A stretch of DNA of 64,000 nucleotides from Gavia stellata (lineage: Eukaryota > Chordata > Aves > Gaviiformes > Gaviidae), in assembly GCF_030936135.1 (NCBI RefSeq), contig NC_082595.1:86852451-86916450 (forward strand), given 5' to 3'. The notes under the pieces were generated by a model. The model saw only the letters and a list, made by a program, of their open reading frames with translations, searched no databases and was not told where the DNA came from. The position numbers and the translations under genes were made by a program. Of the stretch, positions 1-21,200 are shown piece after piece. Position 1 is the first letter of the stretch, and the number at the start of each line of letters is the position of its first letter.

Positions 1-10690
<10,690 letters not shown>

Positions 10691-13600
10691 TGTGTGGAAA
10701 TACTCTCTGAACCAGCACGTGTTTCCCATGAAATGGTGGCTTACGTGAGACAATCTGATACTGTTTTATATACCTGTAAATTTAAAAGAAACAGATCTTC
10801 TATGAACAAGGCATTTTGACGGGGTTTTTTTACTTTTATTTGAATTAATTTGAATGCAATCTTGTACCTTTTTGTATAAAATTGTTTTGTTATATAATTG
10901 GGTCCAGTTATTTTCATAAATCTGATAGATTTTGTATATATGGCTTGGGGGGGTCGCATTTTTATATGGTAAATTTTTATAATGAACTTTTTTAAAATTT
11001 AACTTTTCCTTTATTAGATTCAACTTTTTTATAAAAGTGGGTAAAAAAAGCAAAGTGGTGCAATATTGCAGTGGAAGAGAAGTACTGAGAAAGGGGCATT
11101 CATTAGCACATAAACTTCAGAAAATGTCTAAATGAGGATGTATCATTTCAGTGATGCCACGCCTTGATGCCATACTTCTGTTGTCCTATACTCATTTGCT
11201 TTGAACTGACATCAAAGGAATGAGTGACTAACTGTCTAAACTCTTCTTTGCGGTCACTGAGAGACTGCTGAAAGTCAGTGATAGGCACTTTTTTTTTCTA
11301 AATTTATTTTTGCCTTTCAAAGGTTTTTGTTGGACTGCTGTCCAGCTTTCCAGCTCCATTCTTTTGCTTTTACCAAATTTGGGGAATCTTCTTATTTGGT
11401 GAAGGTTGAATACCCTTCTGTAGATCTGTTTTCTGACACAGCGCTCTTTTGTTCTGCTTCAAAGTTGCTTCTTGGCATTATTCACTATGAAATAGAATGT
11501 GGACCTACCTCTGTTAAATTCATTTAAATGTTCTAATGATTTATAAGGAGAAAAATCAGATTCTGTTTCTTCTTTTTTTGTTGTTGTTGGGAATCTAAGA
11601 TCTGAAGACATATTTAAGACACTATTAACAATTACAAAGCTGGTTTCAGAGTAACGAAGTATTAGTGATAGGCCTGCAGTAGAGTTTGAGGAAACAGTAT
11701 CTATGCAGCTGACTTAATTCTTACAACTGTTTTAAATCACTTTTGGAAAAAAAATTCCAGAGGAAATGAGTCAGTTTAAGCTCACTTCAGTTCTTCTTCA
11801 CTTCAATACCTCTTCACTTACAATGTGAAGAATATGTCAGCTTCTGTAAATTAGGCCCCCAGGCTCTACTGGGAAAAATGGGACCTTACCTGGTCCTGCT
11901 AAAAAAAAACATTCTAAAATTGCAGTTGATTTCACAGAAACTGATACAGTTCTTTCTTTGAAGAGCAGTTTAACTCAGTGTATAAGAGAAAATGAATTAT
12001 CAGGTTATAGAGAAAAGAAAATAGCACCATAGTCTGGGTTAATTTTGCACTGGAATGGCGTGCCAGAGTCCAGCCATCAGCAAAAGATTCACGTAGATCA
12101 CAGTCAACATTTGGCTGTTCCTGCACCTCCTTCCACAGAAGGAAGATAAAACAGCACCACCAAAACTGAAGTGTGCTGTGAAAATGCATCTTCCTGCAGA
12201 AGTGTACAGAAATGCTCACCTTTCTGAGCTCATTTTATGAACAGATCAGGCAAACTGTGTTTTTATGAGACTTAAATCCAGTCTAAAAGAATCAGAGCAG
12301 GTATGGTTCTCAGCATCTGGCCATTTCGAAGGAGCTGAATGGCTAGTGCATCAGTGAGATCCTCTCTGTGGGATCTGCCGGCACCCACAAGGGGCAGCCA
12401 CTGTGGACTGGAGACTGATAACGCATGCTGGCCTCTTCAGTACTTCCTGTGGAGAATGTTTGGGGTTTCGAAGAAAGTGTACCCTAAAGTAGGCTGCTGG
12501 CTCAGTGCTGCGGGGGGAACCGTGAGGAGCACTGGTTGCTGTTTGCTTTTATGGACTTGGTCCACAGTGAAACAGTACAAGACAAAAAGGGAGCAAAAGG
12601 GTCTATGCATTAAAAAAAGTATGCATGTAAGACTTACACATGCCAAGAACATGTTATGTGTCCAGCTACGCTGTTATTTGTTCATAGCAAGTACTAGCTC
12701 CAAGCCATACCTAACTGCTTCCATAGCAGTCATGCCAATGCATAGCAGTAAAATAAAGCAGCCATTCGATTTCTAAAGCACACACTGGTGGTGTCTTTGG
12801 GTAAGTGGAAACAGAAATATGTATATTTTTGTGTTAGAACTGGAAAGATAGTTGTTTCTCTTGGTGGAAATAAGTATCTGTATTTATGTCTAGATATCAT
12901 TTAATTTATTTTATCACTCAATTATTGGTCTTAAGAGGGAACACCCTGAACCTATCCTAAGTGTCCCTAGACCTAAGTAGGCAATTTAACTAGTCTGTTC
13001 CATACGCTTAACTCCTACTAGTGGAAGCAGGAGACGAACAAGTCACGAGAATGGGCTGCTGAGGCTTGGACTCATCCTACCTAACCGCAGGCACCTAAGT
13101 GTGAGCTCCTTTGTTGTGAGCTGACTCTTTAAACCAGTGGTGAGTGAGAATCATCTCAAGAGAAATTCAGCTCACCAGACAACTTAGTAGCCCTCTGGGG
13201 GTGCCTGGGTCTCTCTACTAAGGGTGGGGACTGCTCCACGTGTTTAAAAGTAATACTGGATGAATCTGAACCTGGCCTGTAATCTCTGACCCTTTATCAG
13301 CCCTGCAGTGATTTTCTTGACTACAGCATTCAGGTTTTGGTCAGTCCAACAAAAAGATCAGAACAAGAAGTAGTACTTTTTTTGGCATATCTCCTCCTTT
13401 CCCAAATTAAAGACTTTATCTTGGAAAAAAGCTAATAATCTTGATACTCAGAATCACTTCTGCTAGTTTTAACTAAGTGGGACAGAAAATGAGCTGAATA
13501 TAATGGCAACACTTGTAGCCTTTACTCAAGCAAATTCCTACTGAAGTTGGAAAAAGTTCTTTTTGAATAAGGACTGAGTTGATTGAGCTGTGTATTTTAC

Positions 13601-14230
13601 CGTGCTGTCGCAGTGTGCAATACAGATACGGAAAAGATGTAGGTCTTTATTATACTGAAATCTGGACAAGCAGCATATCTGAGAATTTATCATACATAAG
13701 CTACTACTCTGTGTTTTAATATTTAGCAGCATCTTTATGCAAAATGTTTTTAGAATTCCACTGTTTACATTTTCTCAGGCTTATGCATAACATGTAATAA
13801 TGACTGTTGGAAATAAAGGAGCCTGACAGTGGACTCATTCACCTCTGTAATCCAGATTTTCTTAAAAGTATTGTGTAAGTGCCATGATGTTAGCAAACAA
13901 AACCCTCAAGCCAGAAAACCCACTTCCATGGTATTTCTGTATCTAATAAGGCTGTTGATATGAGTAGGATGTTCTGTAATTTGGGGAGGAAAACATATAT
14001 TGAAAGAACACTTTTGAACTTACATGGAAGGAGAAGGTGGAATTGTCAGAGTGAATAAAGAAATAAGGGTTCTTCTTTATTCAGTGTTTCTGTTCAAAAA
14101 CGTTACAAATGTTTGTTTCATTCCTTCTGTGTCAAGTCTCCTGCCCAGAATAAAGTTACTCTTGAAGAAATACTGGCTGACTAGAGTCTTGATCTTTTAT
14201 TCAGTTTTTAATAAAAGCACTTTAGTTTGG
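10691..14230 (+). other. CILK1: CILK1 3'UTR (probable extent)
   Basis: AT-rich, with no coding exon that I recognise. Poly(A) signals AATAAA occur at 12752, 13812, 14053, about 14148 and 14210. The last is followed by a GT-rich stretch (TTTGGTGTGCATTTG), which makes it the best candidate for the distal end, giving a 3'UTR near 3.5 kb. Earlier sites may also be used. Two open frames of 115-145 codons here (12339-12776, 14024-14371) show no family resemblance and are taken as chance. Confidence 0.45.
14210..14215 (+). terminator. Candidate distal poly(A) signal of CILK1
   Basis: AATAAA with a strongly GT-rich region 15-45 bases downstream. Which of the five AATAAA sites is used cannot be decided from sequence alone. 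Confidence 0.4.
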
Positions 14231-14497
14231 TGTGCATTTGTTTGTTTAGTTGTGGCATTTTTTTTTAAAATAAGGCTTACATTTGGTGCCTTCTCAGAGG
14301 GCTACTGCCTTCTGGCAGCTGTGCTCTTTCTGCAGGTTCATTGGCCACGTGATTTGAGTCTAAGCATGTAATTTCTGCAATATATGGTGAGCTTTGTGTA
14401 AAGCTAATAGCTTAGTCCTTGGATGTCAACTCCTCTGAAACTAACTGCAGCACTGAATTAAAACAGAAGATGCATAATACCTTGGAAGAAAGACAGG

Positions 14498-14558
14498 CAC
14501 TTGGACTAGGTGATCATTGTAGCTCCCTTCCAAGTGAAATGTTCTGTTCTATTCTATA
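14498..14558 (+). mobile_element. CR1 LINE 3' tip
   Basis: About 60 bp: CACTTGGACTAGGTGATC, then the CTCCCTTCCAA segment and a TTCTGTTCTATTCTAT tail. It matches the tail type seen at 63.9 kb. Confidence 0.8.
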
Positions 14559-14962
14559 ATTGTTCTCAGTGTCTTGTGTTGCCTCTCCTCAGCCTTCTCC
14601 TGCTGCTTTCAAGGCAGTAGAAGCTGAAGACATGATAACTTACAAACCCAGCCCTTTTGCTAACTGTTCAAATGGGCTTAAAATGAATTGTACAAGTGAT
14701 GAACTAGGTAAAAAAATACATCTTCAAGTACAAAGATGCTAGATTGTAATTGGTGTGTGTGTAAGGTGAGGAGCTCAAGGATTTGTAGGTGTCTGGGGGA
14801 TGGAAGTGGGAGAAGTTGTAAACAGAGCACAGCCTGCAGGGGTGGAAATAAAGTAATTGGAATTCCCCATGCAGCCTCCCCAATGCAGTGTGAATGGGGA
14901 ATGTGCAAGAGGGAGTTTCTGAGGTGGTTCGAATAAGGCTGCCTTGGCGGGTTTGGCAGCAC
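14559..14962. other. Spacer between CR1 tip and the 7SK 3' end
   Basis: No recognised feature. Short overlapping open frames on both strands look random. Confidence 0.6.
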
Positions 14963-14966
14963 AAAA
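14963..14966 (-). terminator. RN7SK: Pol III terminator of 7SK
   Basis: A run of four T on the minus strand just after GGCAGTCTGCCATTG. The human end is recalled as CTTTCTTTT, so the bases before the run differ here. Confidence 0.8.
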
Positions 14967-15291
14967 CAATGGCAGACTGCCCCATGCAGTGCCTCACTTG
15001 GATGTGTCTGCAGTCTTGGAAGCTTGACTACCCTACGTTCTCCTACAAATGGACCTTGAGCTTGTTTGGAGGTTCTAGCAGGGGAGCGCAGCTACCGTAT
15101 ACCCTTGACCGATGAACGGTACGCCTCTATCGGGGAAGGTCGTCCTCTTCGACCGAGCGCGCAGCTTCGGGAGGGACGCACATGGAGCGGTGAGGGAGGA
15201 AGGGGACACCCGCCTAGCCAGCCAGATCAGCCGAATCAACCCTGGCGATCAATGGGGTGACAGATGTCGCAGCCAGATCGCCCTCACATCC
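14963..15291 (-). ncRNA. RN7SK: 7SK small nuclear RNA (RN7SK), full length
   Basis: Read on the minus strand from 15291, it begins GGATGTGAGGGCGATCTGG, the 5' end of vertebrate 7SK, and stays collinear with the remembered human RNA for about 329 nt (human 331-332). The three GATC motifs fall at RNA positions 13-16 (15276-15279), 42-45 (15247-15250) and 64-67 (15225-15228), the human register. The first two belong to the HEXIM-binding 5' hairpin. The 3' hairpin (GGCAGTCTGCC) and a terminal U-run are present. 7SK holds P-TEFb inactive in the nucleus with HEXIM1/2, and is stabilised by LARP7 and capped by MEPCE (established knowledge). Intact promoter elements upstream argue for the functional locus, not one of the promoterless retrocopies common in mammals. 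Open reading frames overlapping this interval are spurious. Confidence 0.97.
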
Positions 15292-15315
15292 GAAATACAG
15301 TGCCGCCCGCAGTGG

Positions 15316-15322
15316 TATATAA
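15316..15322 (-). promoter_or_regulatory. RN7SK: TATA box of the 7SK type-3 Pol III promoter
   Basis: TTATATA on the minus strand, 25-31 bases upstream of the 7SK start at 15291. This is the spacing expected for a gene-external Pol III promoter. Confidence 0.9.
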
Positions 15323-15337
15323 CGGTCAAAATACCCA

Positions 15338-15357
15338 ATCCGCTCTATGTTACGGCG
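15338..15357 (-). promoter_or_regulatory. RN7SK: Proximal sequence element (PSE) of 7SK
   Basis: The minus-strand block CGCCGTAACATAGAGCGGAT lies 47-66 bases upstream of the start, the SNAPc-binding position. The CCGTAAC core resembles vertebrate PSEs. The exact limits are inferred. Confidence 0.7.
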
Positions 15358-15473
15358 ACGCCGCCGAGGCCGAAAATTCAGCGACAGGTACCGCAGAATC
15401 ACCTCTCTGTAGCGAAAAAACCGCTTCAAGCTAAAACAGTTCGAAAGCTTTACCGTTTTTTCCTTAAGTTTTC

Positions 15474-15491
15474 CTCCCAGAAGCCTTTGCG
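15474..15491 (+). promoter_or_regulatory. SPH/ZNF143 (Staf) site, likely 7SK distal element
   Basis: CTCCCAGAAGCCTTTGCG fits 16 of 18 positions of the Staf/ZNF143 consensus (YWCCCRNMATSCMYYRCR). It lies 183-200 bases upstream of the 7SK start, where distal sequence elements sit. An octamer-like AAATATGCAG follows but matches poorly. The site could also serve the divergent CpG-island promoter. Confidence 0.7.
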
Positions 15492-15727
15492 AAATATGCA
15501 GAGTAGCGGCTTCCTATTGGCGGTTGTCCCCCTTGTGACTGCCTCCTAGCGCTGAGGCTGAGGGCGGGGTAGGTGGGTGGGTGCGCTGGCCTCCGGCTCG
15601 GCTCGGCTCGGCTCGGCTCGGCTCGGCTCGGCTCGGCTCGCTGCTTTCCTCACGGGGTGTCAGCCAGCTGCGGGCGGGTGGCGCCCCGCGGCGGGAAGCA
15701 CTGCTGCCTCGCTGGTTAAAAGCCGTG
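15480..15727 (+). promoter_or_regulatory. CpG-island promoter, probably GSTA first exon
   Basis: GC- and CpG-rich, unlike the AT-rich surroundings. It has an inverted CCAAT (ATTGG at 15516-15520), a GC box (GGGCGGGG at 15562-15569) and nine GGCTC repeats, then CGGGCGGG-type sequence. It lies head-to-head with 7SK and 2.6 kb upstream of the first GSTA coding exon. A possible exon-1 donor is GTACGT at 15727, followed by a T-rich stretch. The transcription start and exon limits are inferred from context and could be wrong. Confidence 0.6.
15595..15639. repeat. GGCTC pentanucleotide repeat, nine copies
   Basis: Perfect 5-bp units in the CpG island. The length is likely to vary between individuals. 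Confidence 0.95.
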
Positions 15728-18291
15728 TACGTTCACTTGTTTTTATTATTTTTTTGTTAATTCTTAGTGTGACTAATGTGGGCTTCTGTGATTTCTCTTT
15801 TCCCATCACCACCCTGCTGTCCTCTGGCTCGCTTGGCTCTTGTATGGGGGGCGGTGGGGGCTGTGCTGGGTTCAGGTTGGCATTCGGGTGTCTGATCGGG
15901 AGGTAGCCCCCCTGGTCCCGGGCTGCTCGCCCTGGACTTAACCAGTGCTCCCATAAGAAGCGCGTACTCGAGCGTTTCTCATCTCTTATGTCAGAGCTTG
16001 TTCTGTTCTGCTCTCTGCCTCCAAGCCCTCCCCTCACCGCCAGCTATCAGCATGACGGCTCCCCATTTAATAACGTGAACCACTCTTCATCTCGTGTCTC
16101 CTTGGCACGAATGGAAGGGGTTGGAGTTGATGGCCTGGGAGGCTACTACCTGTCATACACTGAGCAGGGGGCTTTCCCCCCAGGTTGGTGTTAGATGACG
16201 CAGGGTAGAGAAGAGCGGCCGCTGTTGGGCTGAGGGCTGCTGGATGCGAGCAGTGACAACCGGGGCCTGGAGCCTTGGGTGTGCAGGACGTGCCAGGCGC
16301 AGCTGGCCTCCCGGCCCTCTTCACCAGTGTGCTCCTGGTCTGCGTGGCTAGCATGGGAGCCATGACTTCTTGCACGGATACTTATGTTCCCTCTTTCCCC
16401 CTGTTAGCCCAGGCGGCCTTCATACACCACAACAAGGGAGTAAATTCAGAGCCTTTTTTCCCAAAGTCCCTTTTGCTGCCAAGATACCAGGCTGAGGGGA
16501 ATGGCCAGCAATCTACCTGCGATTGCGGCTCCTGGCTGCAAATTGCCATTTTCCCTCCTTTACTTCTGGTGAGAAGAGCGGGGAAGGGAGAGGCTCTTTG
16601 CCCATCCCCAGGACACTCCCTTTCCATCAGACTTCAGTTCACAAGTTGGACTTCCTCTTCCAATACTGCGTGGCAGGCTCAGTCTTAGGAACCAGAATGC
16701 TACAGCTTGCTTCAAAGCTTGCTGATCCCCTTGTATTTACGAGACAAGCATTCACCATGTCTTTACCTTCCGTTTGCCTTTGCTGCATTGATGTGAGCTT
16801 GGCAACAGTGACTTGCTTGTCTCCTGTGACATGTCAGTTGGACTGCTAGGAGCATGTCTTAGGAAGGTGCACTGAAGAAAAGTGACTCTTCTGTTTCTGT
16901 TTTAAACGTCGAATTAAAAATCACCTTTGGCTTTTTTTTCCTTCTGTGAAATTAGCTGCATTACAAGAAACTCCTGTTTCATTCTGTTCTTTCACGTAGT
17001 TCACACTGATACTTTTCTTTTAGTCTTTTTTTCTGTTTCTCATGCCCTGTTATATTTATTAGCAGTACAGATACTCAGTAATGTTTGAGTTCCCAGTGAC
17101 TTAACTAAGAAGAAATGGAGGCCCCAAAGCAGCCGTGAAGGGCCGAATAGCCTGGCTCATTTGAATTCCCGTGGTCAGATGCAGTCTCATATTTTGTGTT
17201 CTGTTTTCATGCCTGTTGGCTAACAAGCGGATTGCTTGCCTTGTGTGCGCTCAAGGCCTTTCAAAGGTCGCTTTTTCCCTCTGCTTATGAAGGAATGCTT
17301 GCAGCATTGGGAACTGGAGGTTATTGTTTGCATGCCAACAGCCTCTTTTCCAGAATTACTTGAACTGTGGATTGGAGTGACAAGAAATCTCCCTACAGAG
17401 AGAAAACAGCTCTCAGTTGCAGCAACGAGTTGATATTACCGAGTTCTGCATACAAAATGCCAGTATGATGAAATTTGATGCTCACTTGGCTTATGGCTCT
17501 GCAGTGGAATCCAATTCCTGCTGAGACCAAAACACTAGTCTATTCAAAAAATAACAAGTAATAGCCTCATTTATGAAGCCATTCAAGAACTAAAATGCTG
17601 CTTGTAAAGCATGGCGTATTTGATCAACTGAAAAGTCTATAAAGTTTTGCTTAGCAACAGGTTTGTTAATGAAAAGAAGTGCGACCAGTAGAAGGCTAAG
17701 TAATGCAACAGTCTGAATCTTTGTATTTTAATCTGGATTATTACGGAAGAAACTGGTCATTCTTTTGAAGTTTCTACTGATTCTGGATCACCACAGCTAG
17801 AAAGAAAAGTGGGAGGCTTTGAAAATACGTTCCCATACTTCACCTAAGTATGCGTTGAATTAAAGTTTAGATACTTTTGGCATTCTTTGATATAAGGGCT
17901 GCCAGATTTGAAAAACCTGTCTACTGCCTCTTCTCCCCTTTGATCGAAACTTGGCTTTCAGGGGTGATTGAGTAACTGTAGTGCTAAAATTTACATTTTG
18001 TAAAAGTTTTAAGGATTTCCTTAGTGGTGACTTTATTTTTTTTTTCTGTTATCTCCTACTTAGCAACTTGATGCTTACTTTTCCTGAATTTCAGGGGAAT
18101 AAAAAGACTATTAAATACTCTGACTTGAATGTGCAGCAGTAAAACCAAATCAGGTTTTAGACTGAAATTTACTGAAATGTTTTGCCAAAAATTAACTTAA
18201 ATTTTTGTCATGTGAGTGACCTGTGAACCATTATTCCAGCTGCCATCAGTTTTTTGTATCATGATTAACTTATCTTTTGTAACTATTTTAG
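15728..18291 (+). other. Probable first intron of the GSTA3-like gene
   Basis: GC-richer to about 16.9 kb, then AT-rich. Several open frames of 65-137 codons on both strands (for example 16275-16688) show no recognisable domain. I see no repeat. It ends at TATTTTAG before 18292. Confidence 0.5.
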
Positions 18292-21200
18292 GTAGTTTGA
18301 AGTCATGGCTGGAAACCCGAAACTTTACTACTTTGATGGAAGAGGCAAGATGGAGTCAATTCGCTGGCTGTTAGCTGCAGCTGGGGTCGAGGTTTGTTCT
18401 AGTGTTTTTGACTTTAAGCTGCACATTCGTAAGCTTGTCTTTGAGGCAGATCACAGGTTATTAACCAAAAAAGAAAAGGCATCCCAAGACGCAATAGTAA
18501 ATGAGTGTTGGCTATTCAGTATAATTAAACACCCTTACTTTAGGTACACAAAAGTATGGCTTCAAGTTACATGTCTTCTAAGCATTGACACTGTAAACCA
18601 GTTTCTTGCTTAATGCAAGAATGTGTAATGCTTAATTAAGCATTTGATTACTGAGCCAGAGCTGTTGAGCTGAATAATAGATGTGTTCCTGGCATAACAA
18701 GTATTATCTGTGCCAAGTAAAACAGCAACGAATTTGCTTTCTCTAGTCTTTCTGTTTTCAGTTGGCTGCTCACACACAGATTTTTATTTTATTTTTCACT
18801 CCACTGGCTGCATCCTCCACAATAAGTTATAGTACAAAATATATTTTGTCCTACTTGCAACATTTAGATGAGGCTTAACAGGGTGAAGTGAGCAAATTGA
18901 CTTACATGTGTAGGGAAATTAGAAATCTCAGAGCAGGAAGAAAAATATTTGGGTAAACCAGAGATGTAAGACACCACTTAAAAATAATTTTTTTTGATGG
19001 GATGTAATTTACTTATTCATTTGCTATCTATCTTGGTGATAAACTGATAATTCAGGACTAGTAGTTGCTCTGAGTGTCCTCTTACATAGTAGGCTGTTAC
19101 ACTTCATACAGTTACCCCTGTACTGAGACAAGGAACCTGAGTTTTTCAAAAAGACTACCAGCCTTTATTTGAAGGCCTTACAGAAGACACAACTGGTTGC
19201 TTCCCTGCATCGCTTGTTCCTATGTTTTAATTCCCTCTCTCTTTTCTTTTTTTTCTTTTTTTTTAAATTAAAAAAATGCCTGTTGACAAGTACCAATTAT
19301 TTTTTCCTTGAGATATTCTTTTCCCAGCTTTTCATCAGCAGAAGCTTGTGTTCTGAATTTTAGACTCTGTGATCACACTTACTATGGTTGAACATTGGCA
19401 CAGTATTAGTATGCCTAATCTTCTCGGCTTTCCCTAGCATAGCAAGTCTTAATTATTAACATAAGTTGCACAGATATTCTGAGAGAGGTCAACTGAGGAA
19501 GGATCCTTGGGAGTCCATAGCTAGGCACCTAGGGATTGGTAAGCTCAATCATTTTCTAGTCTCCATGGTCTACATTGATTATAGACCATGTATGGCATAG
19601 GCAAACATGTACATGCAGACATCTAACTTCGGTGTCTTAATCTTGAACTGAATTCCTCCATAAGTAGCACTGATTGGATCAGCCATTCTCAACTATATTG
19701 AATATAACTACAACATTCTGATCACAGGCAATTCTGTATCTTTTTGCTTCTCATCTAGTGAATAATTCTTCTTTAGGTGTCCTAAACATGCTTCTGTACT
19801 AAACTTCCTGCTGGGCATAATACTTTTACATTATTTTGTAAAAGCTTTGGTTTAATTTTCTAAGAATTTGTTCCTGTCTACCTCCCAAATCAAAATATCC
19901 CACAGCAGAGCTTTTTTTCCACATACCAGAAAGCATTTTAAGGACAGCCTAGTCTGTATTGTTGACCGTCTCACATTAAATTGCCTGTTCAATACCAAAT
20001 AAACCATCGTCACTCCAGTTCTTATTGCCCATTTTTCTGCTAGGTTGGCTTTAGCAGCATTGGTCAAATATGATGGTCCAAGAGGTTTTGCCAGTGCTTC
20101 TGGCCTTGGTATTTTCTCCCTTAGAGCCATATCTGGAATGGAAGGAACCATGATATATATTCTCTTCCTTTTATGATGCTTAAAAACTTTATCTGTTTTA
20201 GAAATGTGAAAAGATACTAATTTCTTCTTCTTCCTCATTCTCTTTTGTCAGTTTGAAGAAGAGTTTTTGGAAACCCGAGAGCAGTATGAGAAGCTCCTGC
20301 AAGGTGAGTCCATGTGAAACCTCAAGAAAAGTGTGAGCAGACTTTACTTAGTCTCAGAGAAGACGTGTGAAGAGAAGACTTTGAAGACTGTGTGGGGCTT
20401 TCATCCCACACAGCAGAGAGGGGAGTAAAACTGAGAGCTGTGAACAGCTGCAGAGACTGATTTCCAACCAACCCCACCCCCCCACCCCCCCCCACCCCGC
20501 CCCCATATGTGGACAGATGCAATTGAAAATTGAATGTCTTTCCAACCTGGAGCGTTTCCCAGGCCTCTGGGTTGTTTTGTTCTCCGTTTGTCTACGTGTC
20601 TCACCTGGTCCCACAAACTTACCCTGGGCATCAGTAACTTACCAAAACTTGTCCTAAAACTTCATTGAATGTCCTGATTTAGCTTAAGATACTGGTTGTA
20701 AGGGAGCAATTTGGGAATCTGACGTTTGCTTCAACTGTGTTTTAAATAATGGAACAGAATTTTAAAAATATATTTAGAATTAGACACTTTTTACTCAGCT
20801 GATATGTTTAGTGTGATTGTCTCCACTGTATTTCAGTTTCAGCATAAAAGCTGCTGTACACAGTCCTCACTGCAACTTCAGTGAAATTTTTTTAAAGCAA
20901 GGGTGTTAATCCACAATAATTGTGTTCTGCAGTTTAATTTGTCTGCACCACTGTAATTTATTGTTTGCATGGAAGAACTCCAGTTTAACATAATGACTGC
21001 CTACAGCAAGCTCACCATAAAAGTAATGATCTTCTGAAGATCCAGTAGAATAATGTGTGGCTTTCCCTTAGGTGGATCCCTGCTATTTCAGCAAGTGCCC
21101 ATGGTGGAGATTGATGGGATGAAGATGGTGCAGACCAGAGCCATCCTCAGCTACATAGCAGCAAAGTACAATCTCTATGGGAAGGACCTGAAGGAGAGAG

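Noticed and set aside
12339-12776. 145-codon open frame in the CILK1 3'UTR
   Set aside because: No domain, no splice signals that fit, and it lies between poly(A) candidates of the same strand.
15112-15549. 145-codon open frame on the plus strand and others around it
   Set aside because: It overlaps the 7SK gene and its promoter. The open frame is a chance result of GC-rich noncoding sequence.
18392-18613. Extension of the GSTA3-like exon-2 frame to 102 codons
   Set aside because: This is read-through into the intron. The family boundary after GVE and the FEEEFL exon at 20252 show that splicing occurs at 18391.
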